A DNA stretch of 64,000 nt from an uncultured Barnesiella sp. GTDB taxonomy: Bacteria > Bacteroidota > Bacteroidia > Bacteroidales > Barnesiellaceae_A. A model generated the notes under the pieces. The model ran no database searches. It saw only the letters and a program-made list of their open reading frames with translations, and was not told the origin of the DNA. The position numbers and the translations under genes are program-made. The stretch covers positions 278,671 to 342,670 of the forward strand of contig CALUJY010000001.1 in assembly GCA_944321085.1 (NCBI GenBank), written 5' to 3'. This document shows, piece after piece, positions 7,711-16,990 of this stretch. Every line of letters begins with the position of its first letter. Positions within the stretch are counted from its first letter, which is position 1.

Positions 7711-9210
7711 TCAATAGTCGAAACGGTATCGGCGCAAGAAGTCGACACTCTTTTGTATCATCTTATACATGATGATGTCGTCTTTTACAAAGGGCACTTC
7801 GCTGCGGTATGCGGCCATGAATGCTTCTATCATAGGCGAAGAGCGAAGCGGACGACGGAAGTCGAGAGCCTGCGAGGCATTCATCATCTCTATGGCAAGG
7901 ATATTTTCGAGGTTGTCCAGTATCTTGTGTAGTTTTGTGGCTGCGTTGGCACCCATGCTCACGTGGTCTTCTTGTCCGTTGCTCGATACGATAGAGTCGC
8001 TCGATGCGGCAAAACAATACATCTTGTTTTGGCTTACCATTGCTGCTGCGGCATATTGGGGTATCATGAAACCCGAGTTGAGTCCCGGTTCGGCCACCAA
8101 GAACTCCGGCAGCCCGCGTAGCCCTAAAATGAGTTGTGCAATGCGGCGTTCCGATATATTGCCCAGCTCGGCAAGGGCGATGGCGAGGTAGTCATAGACC
8201 AAAGCCAACGGCTCGCCGTGGAAATTGCCGCCCGAGATGATGCGGTCTTCGTCGGGGAAGATGGTGGGGTTGTCGGTTACGGAGTTTATCTCGGTGAGCA
8301 GTACGCCGCTTACGTAGCGTATGGCATCTTTCACAGCACCATGTACTTGCGGGATGCAGCGGAACGAATAGGGGTCTTGCACTTGCTTTTTAGGACGGGC
8401 TATCAGTTCGCTGCCGTCGAGGATGCGACGGAAAGCCTCGCCTGTCTCTATCTGTCCGCGGTGCGGGCGTATCTGCTGTATGTTATCTTCAAAGGGGTCG
8501 ATACGACCGTCGAAGGCTTCGAGGGCAAGAGCTCCTATCATGTCGGCACCCTTCATGATGTGGCGGGCGCGTATGATGGCATATACGCCATTGGAACTCA
8601 TAAACTGTGTACCGTTCAGCAATGCTAATCCCTCTTTGCTTTGCAATTTCACGGGTTGCCATCCAAACTCTTGCAACACTTCGGTAGCAGCACGACGATT
8701 GCCTTTGTAGTTGACTTCACCCTCGCCAATGAGCGGTAAGAAGAGATTGGCCAGCGGGGCAAGGTCGCCCGAAGCTCCCAGCGAGCCGCGGTCATACACT
8801 ACGGGTAGAATGTCGTTGTTGAAAAAGTCGAGTATGCGTTGTACCGTGACTACTTGTACACCGCTGTGTCCCATAGAGAGTGCATGGGCTTTGAGCAACA
8901 GCATGAGGCGTACAATCTCTTTGTCTATCTCTGTACCTACGCTGCAAGCGTGGCTTTTCACGAGGTTCTCTTGCAGTCTGTTCAGTTCGTCGGGCGAGAT
9001 ATTGCGGTTGCATAGCGAGCCGAAACCTGTGGTGATGCCATATAGCGGGACGTCCGATTCTTCGGTCTTGCGGTCTAAGTATTGGCGGCACTTCTCTATT
9101 TTGGCGATCGCATTGTCTGAAAGCTCCAAATGGCGATGATGCTCCAATATATCTTCTATGATGTCGAACGTGAGTTCGCCCGAGCCTATTTGATATACGT
9201 TATTTTTCAT
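7711..9210 (-). CDS. hutH: Histidine ammonia-lyase
   Basis: The 499-residue enzyme removes ammonia from L-histidine to give urocanate, the first step of histidine breakdown. The Ala146-Ser147-Gly148 triad (GSLGASGDLAPLA) is the one that cyclises into the MIO cofactor, and the active-site YGITTGFG loop is at 57-64. Length is normal for the family. It is the last gene of the hut operon, and its start overlaps the stop of the cyclodeaminase gene by four bases, which suggests translational coupling. Confidence 0.96.
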   Translation of the reverse strand: MKNNVYQIGSGELTFDIIEDILEHHRHLELSDNAIAKIEKCRQYLDRKTEESDVPLYGITTGFGSLCNRNISPDELNRLQENLVKSHACSVGTEIDKEIVRLMLLLKAHALSMGHSGVQVVTVQRILDFFNNDILPVVYDRGSLGASGDLAPLANLFLPLIGEGEVNYKGNRRAATEVLQEFGWQPVKLQSKEGLALLNGTQFMSSNGVYAIIRARHIMKGADMIGALALEAFDGRIDPFEDNIQQIRPHRGQIETGEAFRRILDGSELIARPKKQVQDPYSFRCIPQVHGAVKDAIRYVSGVLLTEINSVTDNPTIFPDEDRIISGGNFHGEPLALVYDYLAIALAELGNISERRIAQLILGLRGLPEFLVAEPGLNSGFMIPQYAAAAMVSQNKMYCFAASSDSIVSSNGQEDHVSMGANAATKLHKILDNLENILAIEMMNASQALDFRRPLRSSPMIEAFMAAYRSEVPFVKDDIIMYKMIQKSVDFLRRYRFDY

Positions 9211-9839
9211 AATCCGTAGTTTTCTTCTCCGTAGGTTAATAAATCGTTTTCGAGAACAAGAGCCTGAGCCTCAATCTCTATCGTCTCTTCTTTCATGCGT
9301 GCGACATACTCTTCGTCGTGCAGCGAAGCCAAATTGATGCGCACGTTGAGCAATGCGCCGCGAACGGCAGTACGGGCGCACATCATGGCCACACAACTGT
9401 CTGTAATGGCATTGCTGTTGCCTTCTTGCCCTATGTATTGCAGCGTAGGCATGCAGGCGAGAGCAGTGCGGGCTACTTCCATGGGAATTTCTGCGGCATG
9501 TTTGGTAGCCTCTTCTATGACCTGTGCGCGGTGTGCTTTTTCTTCGTCACTCTCTTTGGGTAGTTTGAAAGCTGCAAAGACCCGGTCGAAAGCCTCTGAG
9601 TCGAGGTCGATAAGCTCGATAAACCGCTCGCGCCATTGTGTCAGCTTCGCGGCGGCCTCTTTCATTTCGTTCTCTTTTTCGGCGTATTTTTTACGACCGA
9701 TGGTGAGGTTGGTAACCATGGTGCCGAGTGCCGTTGCGATGGCTGCGCTCAAAGCCGATATACTGCCGCCGCCGGGAACCGGTTCGTTGCTTGCGGTTTT
9801 ATCTAAGAAATCGTTTATTGTAAGCTCTACAAGTTTCAT
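9207..9839 (-). CDS. fchA: Formimidotetrahydrofolate cyclodeaminase
   Basis: The 210-residue helical protein releases ammonia from 5-formimidotetrahydrofolate to give 5,10-methenyltetrahydrofolate. It begins with LTINDFLDKTASNEPVPGGG, the characteristic Pro-Gly-Gly-Gly segment of the family, and continues with SISALSAAIATALGTMV. In mammals this activity is fused to the formimidoyltransferase; here the two are separate genes of the same operon, with hutI between them. The length matches stand-alone bacterial FchA. Confidence 0.93.
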   Translation of the reverse strand: MKLVELTINDFLDKTASNEPVPGGGSISALSAAIATALGTMVTNLTIGRKKYAEKENEMKEAAAKLTQWRERFIELIDLDSEAFDRVFAAFKLPKESDEEKAHRAQVIEEATKHAAEIPMEVARTALACMPTLQYIGQEGNSNAITDSCVAMMCARTAVRGALLNVRINLASLHDEEYVARMKEETIEIEAQALVLENDLLTYGEENYGL

Positions 9840-9895
9840 CGTATAAAATCTTTAATGAGTTGTTGTGTTTGTAGGAAGTTGTTATGACAGGCTTT

Positions 9896-11140
9896 TTATT
9901 GATTCTGCGACGATACAATCTTACCGGCCTTGATGGTTATCTTCACCGAGTTCATACCGGTATAGTAGGGCAGCATATAGTGCGTATCGCTGTTGAGAAT
10001 GACTACATCGCCGGCCTTGCCTGTTTCGATACTGCCTAAGCGGTGTGCCCGTCCTATGGCTGCCGCTCCGTTGAGGGTCATGGCCGTGATGGCCTCTTCT
10101 ACTGTGAGGTGCATATATATGCAGGCCAGCGCAAAGGTGAGCGGGATGCTGCCCGAGCAGCAACTGCCGGGGTTGAGGTCGGTGGCCAATGCTACGGCAC
10201 AACCGGCATCTATCATCTCCCGTCCGCGGGCGTACGGCTCGCGTAAGGTGAATGCTGTCAGCGGCAGCAGTGTCGCCACCACATCATTGTCGCGCATGGC
10301 ACGTATACCTTCGTCCGAGGCGTGTAACAGGTGGTCGGCACTCAAAGCCTTTATTTTGCCGGCCAGCTCTGCACCGCCGAACGATACTATCTCGTCGGCA
10401 TGTATCTTTGCCCCGAAGCCCATTGCTTGTGCTGCCGTAAGGAGCCGTCGCGACTGTTCTACCGTGAAGACGCCTTTCTCGCAGAAAATATCGCAGTTTT
10501 CAGCCAAATTCCGTTCTTTCACCAAGGGCAGCATTTCGTCGATGATGAAGTCGATATACTCGTCGCTTCGTCCGCTATACTCGGGTGGCAAGGCGTGCGC
10601 TCCCAGATAGGTGGTTGCGATGTCGACCTTGCGATTGGGGTCGGCATTGATGCGGCGCATGACTTCGAGCTGTTTCAACTCGGTATCTTTGTCGAGTCCG
10701 TATCCGCTTTTCCCCTCTACCGTGGTGACACCCATTCGGCTCATTACGTCGATATACCATTCGGCTTTGCGTTTCAGTTCGTCGGGGGTAGCTTCCCGTG
10801 TGGCGCGCATTGTATTGACGATACCGCCGCCCCGTTCCATGATGCTCATGTAGCTATCGCCCCGCATCCGCCACATAAATTCTTCGGGGCGGTAGCCGCC
10901 GAAGACGAGGTGGGTGTGCGAGTCGACGAAGCCGGGTAATGCCACGTTTCCCTCAGCATTTACCACGACATATCCGGCCGGAAGCTCATTCCTGTTTTCG
11001 CCTACATAGGTTATTGTGCCGTCGGTAATCTCTATCGTGCCATGCTCGATGATTTGCAGACGGTTCATATCGCTGCCTTTGAGGGCGCTTTTCCCTATCG
11101 GCGTGATGATGCGGGCATTGATGATAATCAGATTGCTCAT
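9896..11140 (-). CDS. hutI: Imidazolonepropionase
   Basis: The 414-residue metal-dependent amidohydrolase opens the ring of imidazolonepropionate to N-formimino-L-glutamate. Metal ligands H75 and H77 lie in FVDSHTHLVFGG; AKIHADEIVSFGG and VALATDLNPGSCCSG give the later His and Asp. It sits in the middle of the hut operon, 56 bases upstream of fchA. Length is normal. Confidence 0.95.
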   Translation of the reverse strand: MSNLIIINARIITPIGKSALKGSDMNRLQIIEHGTIEITDGTITYVGENRNELPAGYVVVNAEGNVALPGFVDSHTHLVFGGYRPEEFMWRMRGDSYMSIMERGGGIVNTMRATREATPDELKRKAEWYIDVMSRMGVTTVEGKSGYGLDKDTELKQLEVMRRINADPNRKVDIATTYLGAHALPPEYSGRSDEYIDFIIDEMLPLVKERNLAENCDIFCEKGVFTVEQSRRLLTAAQAMGFGAKIHADEIVSFGGAELAGKIKALSADHLLHASDEGIRAMRDNDVVATLLPLTAFTLREPYARGREMIDAGCAVALATDLNPGSCCSGSIPLTFALACIYMHLTVEEAITAMTLNGAAAIGRAHRLGSIETGKAGDVVILNSDTHYMLPYYTGMNSVKITIKAGKIVSSQNQ

Positions 11141-11170
11141 AAGGTAGTAGTTGTATGTGCTGCTCGACGC

Positions 11171-11205
11171 AACCGGGCTGCTCTTTTGTGTAGGGCAGCC
11201 CGGTT
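11171..11205. other. Intra-operon hairpin between ftcD and hutI
   Basis: Perfect 11-bp arms AACCGGGCTGC and GCAGCCCGGTT enclose a 13-base loop in the 79-base gap between ftcD and hutI. No T-run follows on the minus strand, so an RNA-processing or stabilising element is more likely than a terminator. Confidence 0.5.
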
Positions 11206-11219
11206 CGTTGGGGCAGTGT

Positions 11220-12122
11220 TTATTCCATGATGCGGGCTTCCAAAACTTGTTGCATGGAGAAGCCTTCGAGACCCAAGTAATATGATGCTGTGTCGATGAG
11301 CGCCTCCATGGGTACCAATCCTATGATTTCGCTACCTACGATGCTTACGCCATAGCGGCGGGCTTCGTAACGCACCATTTCAAATGCTTGGTAGAGAGCT
11401 GTTTTGGTATAGTCGGTCATGTTGATGCTCACTTGTGTGATGCCGCGCTCTTTCAGCTCTACGCCCATGGCTTTGCAATAGCGCAAACCGCCGCCTATGA
11501 AGCGTATCTTCTTGGCGATGCCGTGTGCGATTTCGAGACTGGGCGTGTTGAGGTTGATGTTGTATGCTACCAATGGCATACGTGCGCCTATGGCCACCGT
11601 ACCGGCGGTAGGATGCCGTTCGGCAGGACCGAAGTCGGGATGCCATTCAGGTTGGTGTATCTTCTCGGCCATACCTTCAAATTCGCCTTTGCGGATGGCG
11701 GCGAGGTTCTCGCGGTGAGGAGCCGAGGCCGATTTCTCATACAGGAAGACCGGCAGGTTGTAGAGCTCGGCAACGCGGCTGCCTACCTCTTTCGAGAGGG
11801 CGATGGCATCGTCCATCGTACATCCTTTGATGGGGATAAACGGTACAACGTCGACCGCTCCCATGCGCGGGTGCTGCCCTTGATGTTTGTTGAGGTCTAT
11901 GAGTTCTACGGCAACGCCTATGGCCTCTATGACAGCTTCTTTCAGTGCATCGGGGTCGCCCACAACGGTTACGACCAAACGGTTATGGTCGGTGTCGTTG
12001 CTGTAATCGAGCAGCTTTACGCCCTCTTTGGCGCGGAAAGGAGATACGATTTTGTCTATTTTTTCCAAGTCACGTCCTTCACTGAAATTGGGGACGCATT
12101 CCATGATTCTGTTCCAGCTCAT
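11220..12122 (-). CDS. ftcD: Glutamate formimidoyltransferase
   Basis: The 300-residue enzyme moves the formimino group of N-formimino-L-glutamate to tetrahydrofolate and frees glutamate. It shows RIMECVPNFSEGRDLEKI at the N-terminus and the catalytic segment KHQGQHPRMGAVDVVPF near residue 80. Only the transferase domain is present; the cyclodeaminase is the separate downstream gene. It follows hutU by 19 bases. Confidence 0.95.
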   Translation of the reverse strand: MSWNRIMECVPNFSEGRDLEKIDKIVSPFRAKEGVKLLDYSNDTDHNRLVVTVVGDPDALKEAVIEAIGVAVELIDLNKHQGQHPRMGAVDVVPFIPIKGCTMDDAIALSKEVGSRVAELYNLPVFLYEKSASAPHRENLAAIRKGEFEGMAEKIHQPEWHPDFGPAERHPTAGTVAIGARMPLVAYNINLNTPSLEIAHGIAKKIRFIGGGLRYCKAMGVELKERGITQVSINMTDYTKTALYQAFEMVRYEARRYGVSIVGSEIIGLVPMEALIDTASYYLGLEGFSMQQVLEARIME

Positions 12123-12141
12123 AGTTTGTGGTTTTAGGTTG

Positions 12142-14151
12142 TTATTTGTTATGATGATAATTTTTCAGCGCTTCGTTTACGGTATCTTTCACCAGCGAGT
12201 CGTCGGCGATGTATGGCATGGTTATGTGGTAGCCTTCCATTTGGCGGTTAAATTCGTCGCTGGTTTCCATGGCGTGTTGGTTGCGAGCCCACGAGCGGCG
12301 GGCAACACCACCCATTACGTCCCACAACATGGACGAGCGCAATATGCGGTCTACCCGTTCCGAGCCGTCGCATACCATACCGAAGCCGCCGTTGATGGCT
12401 TTTCCTATACCTACGCCGCCTCCGTTATGCAGAGCTACGAGGCTCATGCCGCGGGCGCAGTTTCCGGCGAAACATTGCACCGCCATGTCGGCCATCACGT
12501 TGCTGCCGTCTTTGATGTTTGCGGTCTCGCGGAAAGGCGAGTCGGTGCCGCTTACGTCGTGGTGGTCGCGGCCGAGCATGATGGGACCAACCTCGCCATT
12601 GCGAACCATTTCGTTGAATTTCAGCGCGATATTCATGCGGCCTATGGCATCTTGATACAAAATACGGGCTTGTGTGCCTACTACGAGATTGTTTTTCTCA
12701 GCGTCGCGTATCCATATCCAGTTATCGAGGTCTTGTCCTCGGCGGTTTTTATCGATGCAGGCCATAGCGGCATGGTCGGTCTTGATGAGGTCTTCGTGTT
12801 TGCCGCTGAGGCATACCCAGCGGAATGGGCCGTAACCGTAGTCGAAAAGTTCAGGTCCCATGATGTCTTCGACGTACGACGGCCAAATGAAGCCGTTTTT
12901 CTCGTCGATACCATTGCGCGAAATCTCTTTCACGCCCGAGTCGTAAATGGCTTTCATAAATGAGTTGCCGTAATCGAAGAAGTATGTGCCCCGTGCGACA
13001 AGTTCTTTGATGACGTTAAAGTGGCGGTGCAGCGATAGGTCGACCAAGCGGCAGAACTCATCGCGGTCTTCTTTGAGCAGTCGTGTGCGTTCGGCAAAGG
13101 AAATGCCTGCCGGGCAGTAGCCACCTTCATACACGGCGTGGCACGACGTTTGGTCGCTGAGCAGTTCTATATGTATGTTGTGTGCTACGGCATATTCGAG
13201 CAAGTCTACAATGTTGCCGTGATAGGCGATGGAGCAAGGCTCCCGGTGTTGCATTGCCTCGTGTGCCATTTTGAAGGCTTCGCCCATGTCTTCGGTGATG
13301 TAGTGTACCCATCCTTGGCGGTGGCGGGTCTCAATGCGCGAACTGTCCACCTCGGCAATGATGGCTGCGGCACCGGCAATTTCGGCAGCTTTGGGCTGAG
13401 CACCGCTCATGCCTCCCAAGCCCGACGATACGAACAAATGTCCGCGCAGGTCACCGTCTTGCGGTATCCCGAGTTTCATGCGCCCGGCATTGAGGAGCGT
13501 ATTGAAAGTACCATGTACGATACCTTGCGGACCGATATACATCCATCCTCCGGCTGTCATCTGACCATAATTTGCTACGCCCATCTGTGCAGCTATTTCC
13601 CAATCTTTTTGATTGTCGAAGAGGCCTACCATCATAGAGTTGGTGATGATGACGCGCGGTGCATCGGGCTTCGACTTGAACAATCCCAGCGGATGTCCCG
13701 ACTCGACAACCAACGTCTGTTCTTGCGTAAGCTCTTCCAAATACATCTTGATGAGGCGGTATTGCATCCAGTTTTGGCATACCTGTCCTGTCTCACCGTA
13801 GGTAACAAGCTCATAAGGGTAGAGAGCAATATCGAAGCATAGGTTGTTGTCTATCATCACTTGGAATGCTTTACCCTCTATACATTTCCCTTTATATTCG
13901 TCAATAGGTTTGGCTTTCAGGTCGCCTTGCGGGCGGAAACGGTAGCCGTATATTTTGCCCCGGGTGAGGAGTTCTTCCATAAATTCCGGTGCGAGTTGAG
14001 CGTGTAACTCTTGCGGAATGTAACGCAGAGCATTTTTCAATGCGGTTTCGGTTTGTTCGGGAGTAAGTTTGTATCCCCGGTCGGGGGCTCGCCTAATACC
14101 CTCTACGAAAGTAGGATATGCGGGCAACTCTTTGGGCAGTGTGAGTTCCAT
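12142..14151 (-). CDS. hutU: Urocanate hydratase (long form)
   Basis: The 669-residue enzyme adds water to urocanate using a tightly bound NAD+ as electrophile. It is the long variant (about 670 residues) common in Bacteroidales rather than the 550-residue enteric type. Recognisable segments are ESGHPLGLFKSKPDAPRV, MTAGGWMYIGPQGIVHGTFN, LFVSSGLGGMSGAQPKA and DHHDVSGTDSPFRET. It is first in the five-gene hut operon, whose products convert histidine to glutamate with the one-carbon unit kept on folate. Its promoter is carried by a dispersed repeat just upstream. Confidence 0.95.
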   Translation of the reverse strand: MELTLPKELPAYPTFVEGIRRAPDRGYKLTPEQTETALKNALRYIPQELHAQLAPEFMEELLTRGKIYGYRFRPQGDLKAKPIDEYKGKCIEGKAFQVMIDNNLCFDIALYPYELVTYGETGQVCQNWMQYRLIKMYLEELTQEQTLVVESGHPLGLFKSKPDAPRVIITNSMMVGLFDNQKDWEIAAQMGVANYGQMTAGGWMYIGPQGIVHGTFNTLLNAGRMKLGIPQDGDLRGHLFVSSGLGGMSGAQPKAAEIAGAAAIIAEVDSSRIETRHRQGWVHYITEDMGEAFKMAHEAMQHREPCSIAYHGNIVDLLEYAVAHNIHIELLSDQTSCHAVYEGGYCPAGISFAERTRLLKEDRDEFCRLVDLSLHRHFNVIKELVARGTYFFDYGNSFMKAIYDSGVKEISRNGIDEKNGFIWPSYVEDIMGPELFDYGYGPFRWVCLSGKHEDLIKTDHAAMACIDKNRRGQDLDNWIWIRDAEKNNLVVGTQARILYQDAIGRMNIALKFNEMVRNGEVGPIMLGRDHHDVSGTDSPFRETANIKDGSNVMADMAVQCFAGNCARGMSLVALHNGGGVGIGKAINGGFGMVCDGSERVDRILRSSMLWDVMGGVARRSWARNQHAMETSDEFNRQMEGYHITMPYIADDSLVKDTVNEALKNYHHNK

Positions 14152-14184
14152 ATTGTTGAAATTAAGGTTTTAGTTCAATTAGTG

Positions 14185-14216
14185 CAAATATAGTGAAAGT
14201 TGGGCGCAGAGACAAA
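14185..14216 (-). promoter_or_regulatory. hutU promoter carried by the dispersed repeat
   Basis: On the minus strand a -33 TTTG (14213-14216), a 20-base spacer and a -7 TATATTTG (14185-14192) match the Bacteroidales housekeeping consensus. The -7 box begins 34 bases from the hutU start codon. The promoter is the proximal edge of the repeat copy at 14185-14278. Confidence 0.85.
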
Positions 14217-14278
14217 TGAAAACAAAGTTTTCAGATTTGGCTTTGCCGAACCGCATCCTATATTCTACAAATATACGG
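14185..14278. repeat. Promoter-bearing dispersed repeat, copy A
   Basis: Shares the order seen in the other copies: -7 box, GTGAAAG, a GCGCAGAG segment, CAAA, an inner inverted repeat GAAAAC/GTTTTC, then GGCTTTGCCGAACCGC and a distal CTATATT-type end. Compared with the tandem copies it has small indels, so no reading frame is conserved; it behaves as non-coding DNA. Confidence 0.75.
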
Positions 14279-14427
14279 AAAGTTGATAGCCGGGCAATGA
14301 ATACTCACATTATTTCACACTCTTCGCGATGCCTCTTGTATATGGCGTATGCGATGTTTTTTGTTGGGAATGAATTTGCTTTTCATTCTTGCAGTTTCTG
14401 TTGTTTTTAATCGGTTGTATCTCTGGA

Positions 14428-14502
14428 AATATAAAATGCTTGGATTGTCTCACGAAAACCCAAGCATCTTAATAACTTTACAATCTAATACTATGAAAAA
14501 AC
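14428..14502 (-). ncRNA. Candidate small RNA 1 (about 75 nt), anti-start-region family
   Basis: A complete minus-strand unit: a promoter (14508-14539), then a short transcript containing TTTTTTCATAGTATTAGATT, then an intrinsic terminator with arms ATGCTTGG (14460-14467) and CCAAGCAT (14436-14443), a GTGA apical loop and a TTTATATTT tail. A second unit with the same order and a shared 19-nt core lies at 22202-22266. The core is complementary to CTAATACTATGAAAAAA, the type of start region common on SusC-like mRNAs in Bacteroidales. No protein of useful size is encoded on either strand (the plus-strand ATG opens only seven codons). Function is inferred. Confidence 0.6.
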
Positions 14503-14507
14503 TGATA

Positions 14508-14539
14508 CAAAGGTAGCGTATCGCTTTTTCCTCTCCAAA
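14508..14539 (-). promoter_or_regulatory. Promoter of small RNA 1
   Basis: On the minus strand TTTG (14536-14539), exactly 20 bases, then TACCTTTG (14508-14515), a full match to the Bacteroidales consensus. No minus-strand gene starts within 350 bases, so the promoter only makes sense for the short terminated unit downstream. Confidence 0.75.
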
Positions 14540-14731
14540 TTATTTCTTAATAAAATTCTTTCTCTTAACACAGTTTATGTGAAATACGGCTTATTTGTTA
14601 ACGATTGAGGTGCTTTGTTCGTTTCTGATTTGCCGTTTTTTTATTTCTTTACATTTCAGACGGGACTGCCTTGTCTATTTTTCTCTTATTCGATGCCGGC
14701 TTTGACCGGAAAAGGCTACCTTTGCATTCGT

Positions 14732-15844
14732 ATGGCAGAGAATGAAAATTTTTTTGCACCCGCACTCGAACGCTGGTTTGTCGATAATGCCCGCGACCTG
14801 CCGTGGCGACGTACCCGTGACGCCTATAAGATATGGGTATCGGAGATTATCTTGCAACAGACTCGTGTGGCGCAAGGTTACGATTATTATATGCGCTTTG
14901 TCGAGCGTTTCCCCGACGTGCAGTCGCTGGCTTCGGCGCAGGACGACGAAGTGATGAAGTATTGGCAGGGGCTGGGTTATTACAGCCGGGCGCGTAACAT
15001 GTTGGCGGCGGCACGGGATGTGGTGACGCGTTTTGGCGGCATCTTCCCGAGTACCTACGACGACATACGTTCTCTCAAAGGAATAGGCGACTATACGGCT
15101 GCCGCTATCGCTTCGATAGCCTACGACTTGCCATACGCCGTGCTTGACGGCAATGTATATCGCGTATTGTCGCGTCTTTTCGATATAGACCTGCCCATAG
15201 ACGATGCGGCCGGCAAACGTTATTTCTCACAATTAGCCGACACGTTGTTGCATCGAGACAATCCCGGTTTATACAATCAGGCTATGATGGAGTTGGGAGC
15301 GTTGGTATGTCTTCCGGCGGGAGCAGCCTGCGACAAATGCCCCGTAGCTTCGCATTGTGCCGCTTATGCAGCTGGCACGGTAGCACAGCGTCCTGTGAAG
15401 CAGGGAAAAGTAGCCGTGAAACACCGTTATTTCCATTATTTCGTTATCATGCACCGGGGCGATACGTGGTTGCATCGGCGTGAAGGCAGCGATATATGGC
15501 GCAACCTGTATGAGTTCCCGCTCATAGAGACGCCCACACCCTTGTCATTGCCTCTTTTGCGTCGTACCGAAGCATATAGAACACTGTTTGGCGATGCTGG
15601 AAAGCTCACGTTCCTTGCCCCGCCCTTCGAGAGCAAACACGTGCTCACGCATCGTATTATCCATGCAGTCTTTTATGTCGTTGAGGTGGAGGCCGTTCCC
15701 CCCTCTTTGCACGATATGCGTCGTATGCCGTGGGGTGAGGTGGGCGAGTATGCCGTTTCGCGACTTACCGATATTTTCTTGCAGCATTGTGCGGCAGGTC
15801 TGTGGGATTGTACGTCGGCAACTCTGGACGGTTGCGAAAAGTGA
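14732..15844 (+). CDS. mutY: A/G-specific adenine glycosylase
   Basis: The 370-residue base-excision enzyme removes adenine mispaired with 8-oxoguanine. The catalytic Glu is E38 (WVSEIILQQT), the catalytic Asp lies in AVLDGNVYRV, the helix-hairpin-helix is SLKGIGDYTAAAIAS, and the 4Fe-4S ligands follow C-x6-C-x2-C-x5-C (CLPAGAACDKCPVASHC). A C-terminal NUDIX-like 8-oxoG recognition domain follows. The frame is open further upstream to 14615, but the -7 box TACCTTTG at 14717-14724 places the transcription start at about 14731, so the start at 14732 is chosen and the mRNA is probably leaderless. Confidence 0.94.
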   Translation: MAENENFFAPALERWFVDNARDLPWRRTRDAYKIWVSEIILQQTRVAQGYDYYMRFVERFPDVQSLASAQDDEVMKYWQGLGYYSRARNMLAAARDVVTRFGGIFPSTYDDIRSLKGIGDYTAAAIASIAYDLPYAVLDGNVYRVLSRLFDIDLPIDDAAGKRYFSQLADTLLHRDNPGLYNQAMMELGALVCLPAGAACDKCPVASHCAAYAAGTVAQRPVKQGKVAVKHRYFHYFVIMHRGDTWLHRREGSDIWRNLYEFPLIETPTPLSLPLLRRTEAYRTLFGDAGKLTFLAPPFESKHVLTHRIIHAVFYVVEVEAVPPSLHDMRRMPWGEVGEYAVSRLTDIFLQHCAAGLWDCTSATLDGCEK

Positions 15845-15960
15845 ACCATTTGTATTTTCTTGTCGCGCATATTATCTTCCAAAGGACCGCATGATTGGCA
15901 ATTATTCACTATCTTTGCCGCTGTAATGATTAACCCCTTTTGCAGAGAGTATAACCTCAG

Positions 15961-16968
15961 ATGATAGAGCGCGTAATTATTCTCGACGATGTAGACCCCG
16001 TACTGTTTTATGGTATCAACAACTGCAATATGCAGTTGGTAAAGAATCTTTTCCCCAAGCTCCGCATGGTGGCGAGGGGCAATGTATTGAAGGTTATTGG
16101 CGACGAGCTCGAAACCGCGGCGTTCGAAGAGAAAATACGTGAGCTTATCGCCTATTGTCAAGAGCACAACACGCTCAATGAAGAGGTTATCATAGAGATT
16201 GTCAAGAACGACGTGTCACACATCGGTAATGCTGCCGATGACGATGTGATAATATACAGTGTCGGCGGGAAACCCATTACCGCCCGTTCGGCCAACCAGC
16301 AGAAACTGGTACAAGCCGTTCGCGACAATGACCTCGTTTTTGCTTTGGGACCTGCCGGGTCGGGAAAGACCTATGTCGCCATCGCATTGGCGGTGCGCGC
16401 TCTCAAACACAAGGAGGCGAAGCGCATCATCCTGAGCCGCCCTGCTGTCGAGGCCGGCGAGAAGCTCGGTTTCCTGCCCGGTGACATGAAGGAGAAGATA
16501 GACCCCTATTTGCAGCCGCTTTATGATGCCCTGCAAGATATGATACCCCCGGCCAAGCTCAAAGAGTATATGGAGACGAATGTCATACAGATAGCTCCGT
16601 TGGCATTTATGAGGGGTCGTACACTCGGCGACGCCGTGATTATCCTCGACGAAGCGCAAAATACCACCACCCACCAGATGAAGATGTTCCTCACACGCTT
16701 GGGTATGAATGCCAAAATGATTGTGACGGGCGATATGACACAGATAGACCTCCCCGAGCGACAAACCTCGGGTCTCGTGCAGGCCGTGTCGATATTGTCG
16801 CGTGTCAAAGGCGTGGGGGTTGTCGAGTTCAACAAGAAAGATATCGTACGGCACAAGCTCGTGCAGCGCATCGTTGAGGCTTATGAGCAGCTCGATGAGA
16901 AGAACAAGCGCGAGCGGGAGGCCCGAAAAGCCGAGCAGGAGGCCGAAAAAGAAAAAGTCAATCAGTAA
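15961..16968 (+). CDS. PhoH-like ATPase
   Basis: The 335-residue protein has an N-terminal PhoH-associated region (1-105) and a P-loop ATPase core: Walker A GPAGSGKT at 130-137, Walker [11 protein letters not shown] near 230, and a [11 protein letters not shown] helicase-like motif. Family members are linked to phosphate stress and RNA metabolism (PhoH/YbeZ works with the YbeY endoribonuclease), but the exact substrate here is unknown. A -7 box TATCTTTG is at 15910-15917. The C-terminus is a Lys/Glu-rich tail. purC follows 22 bases later, so the two may be cotranscribed. Confidence 0.9.
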   Translation: MIERVIILDDVDPVLFYGINNCNMQLVKNLFPKLRMVARGNVLKVIGDELETAAFEEKIRELIAYCQEHNTLNEEVIIEIVKNDVSHIGNAADDDVIIYSVGGKPITARSANQQKLVQAVRDNDLVFALGPAGSGKTYVAIALAVRALKHKEAKRIILSRPAVEAGEKLGFLPGDMKEKIDPYLQPLYDALQDMIPPAKLKEYMETNVIQIAPLAFMRGRTLGDAVIILDEAQNTTTHQMKMFLTRLGMNAKMIVTGDMTQIDLPERQTSGLVQAVSILSRVKGVGVVEFNKKDIVRHKLVQRIVEAYEQLDEKNKREREARKAEQEAEKEKVNQ

Positions 16969-16990
16969 TTCTCAAAAAACAGATACAACT

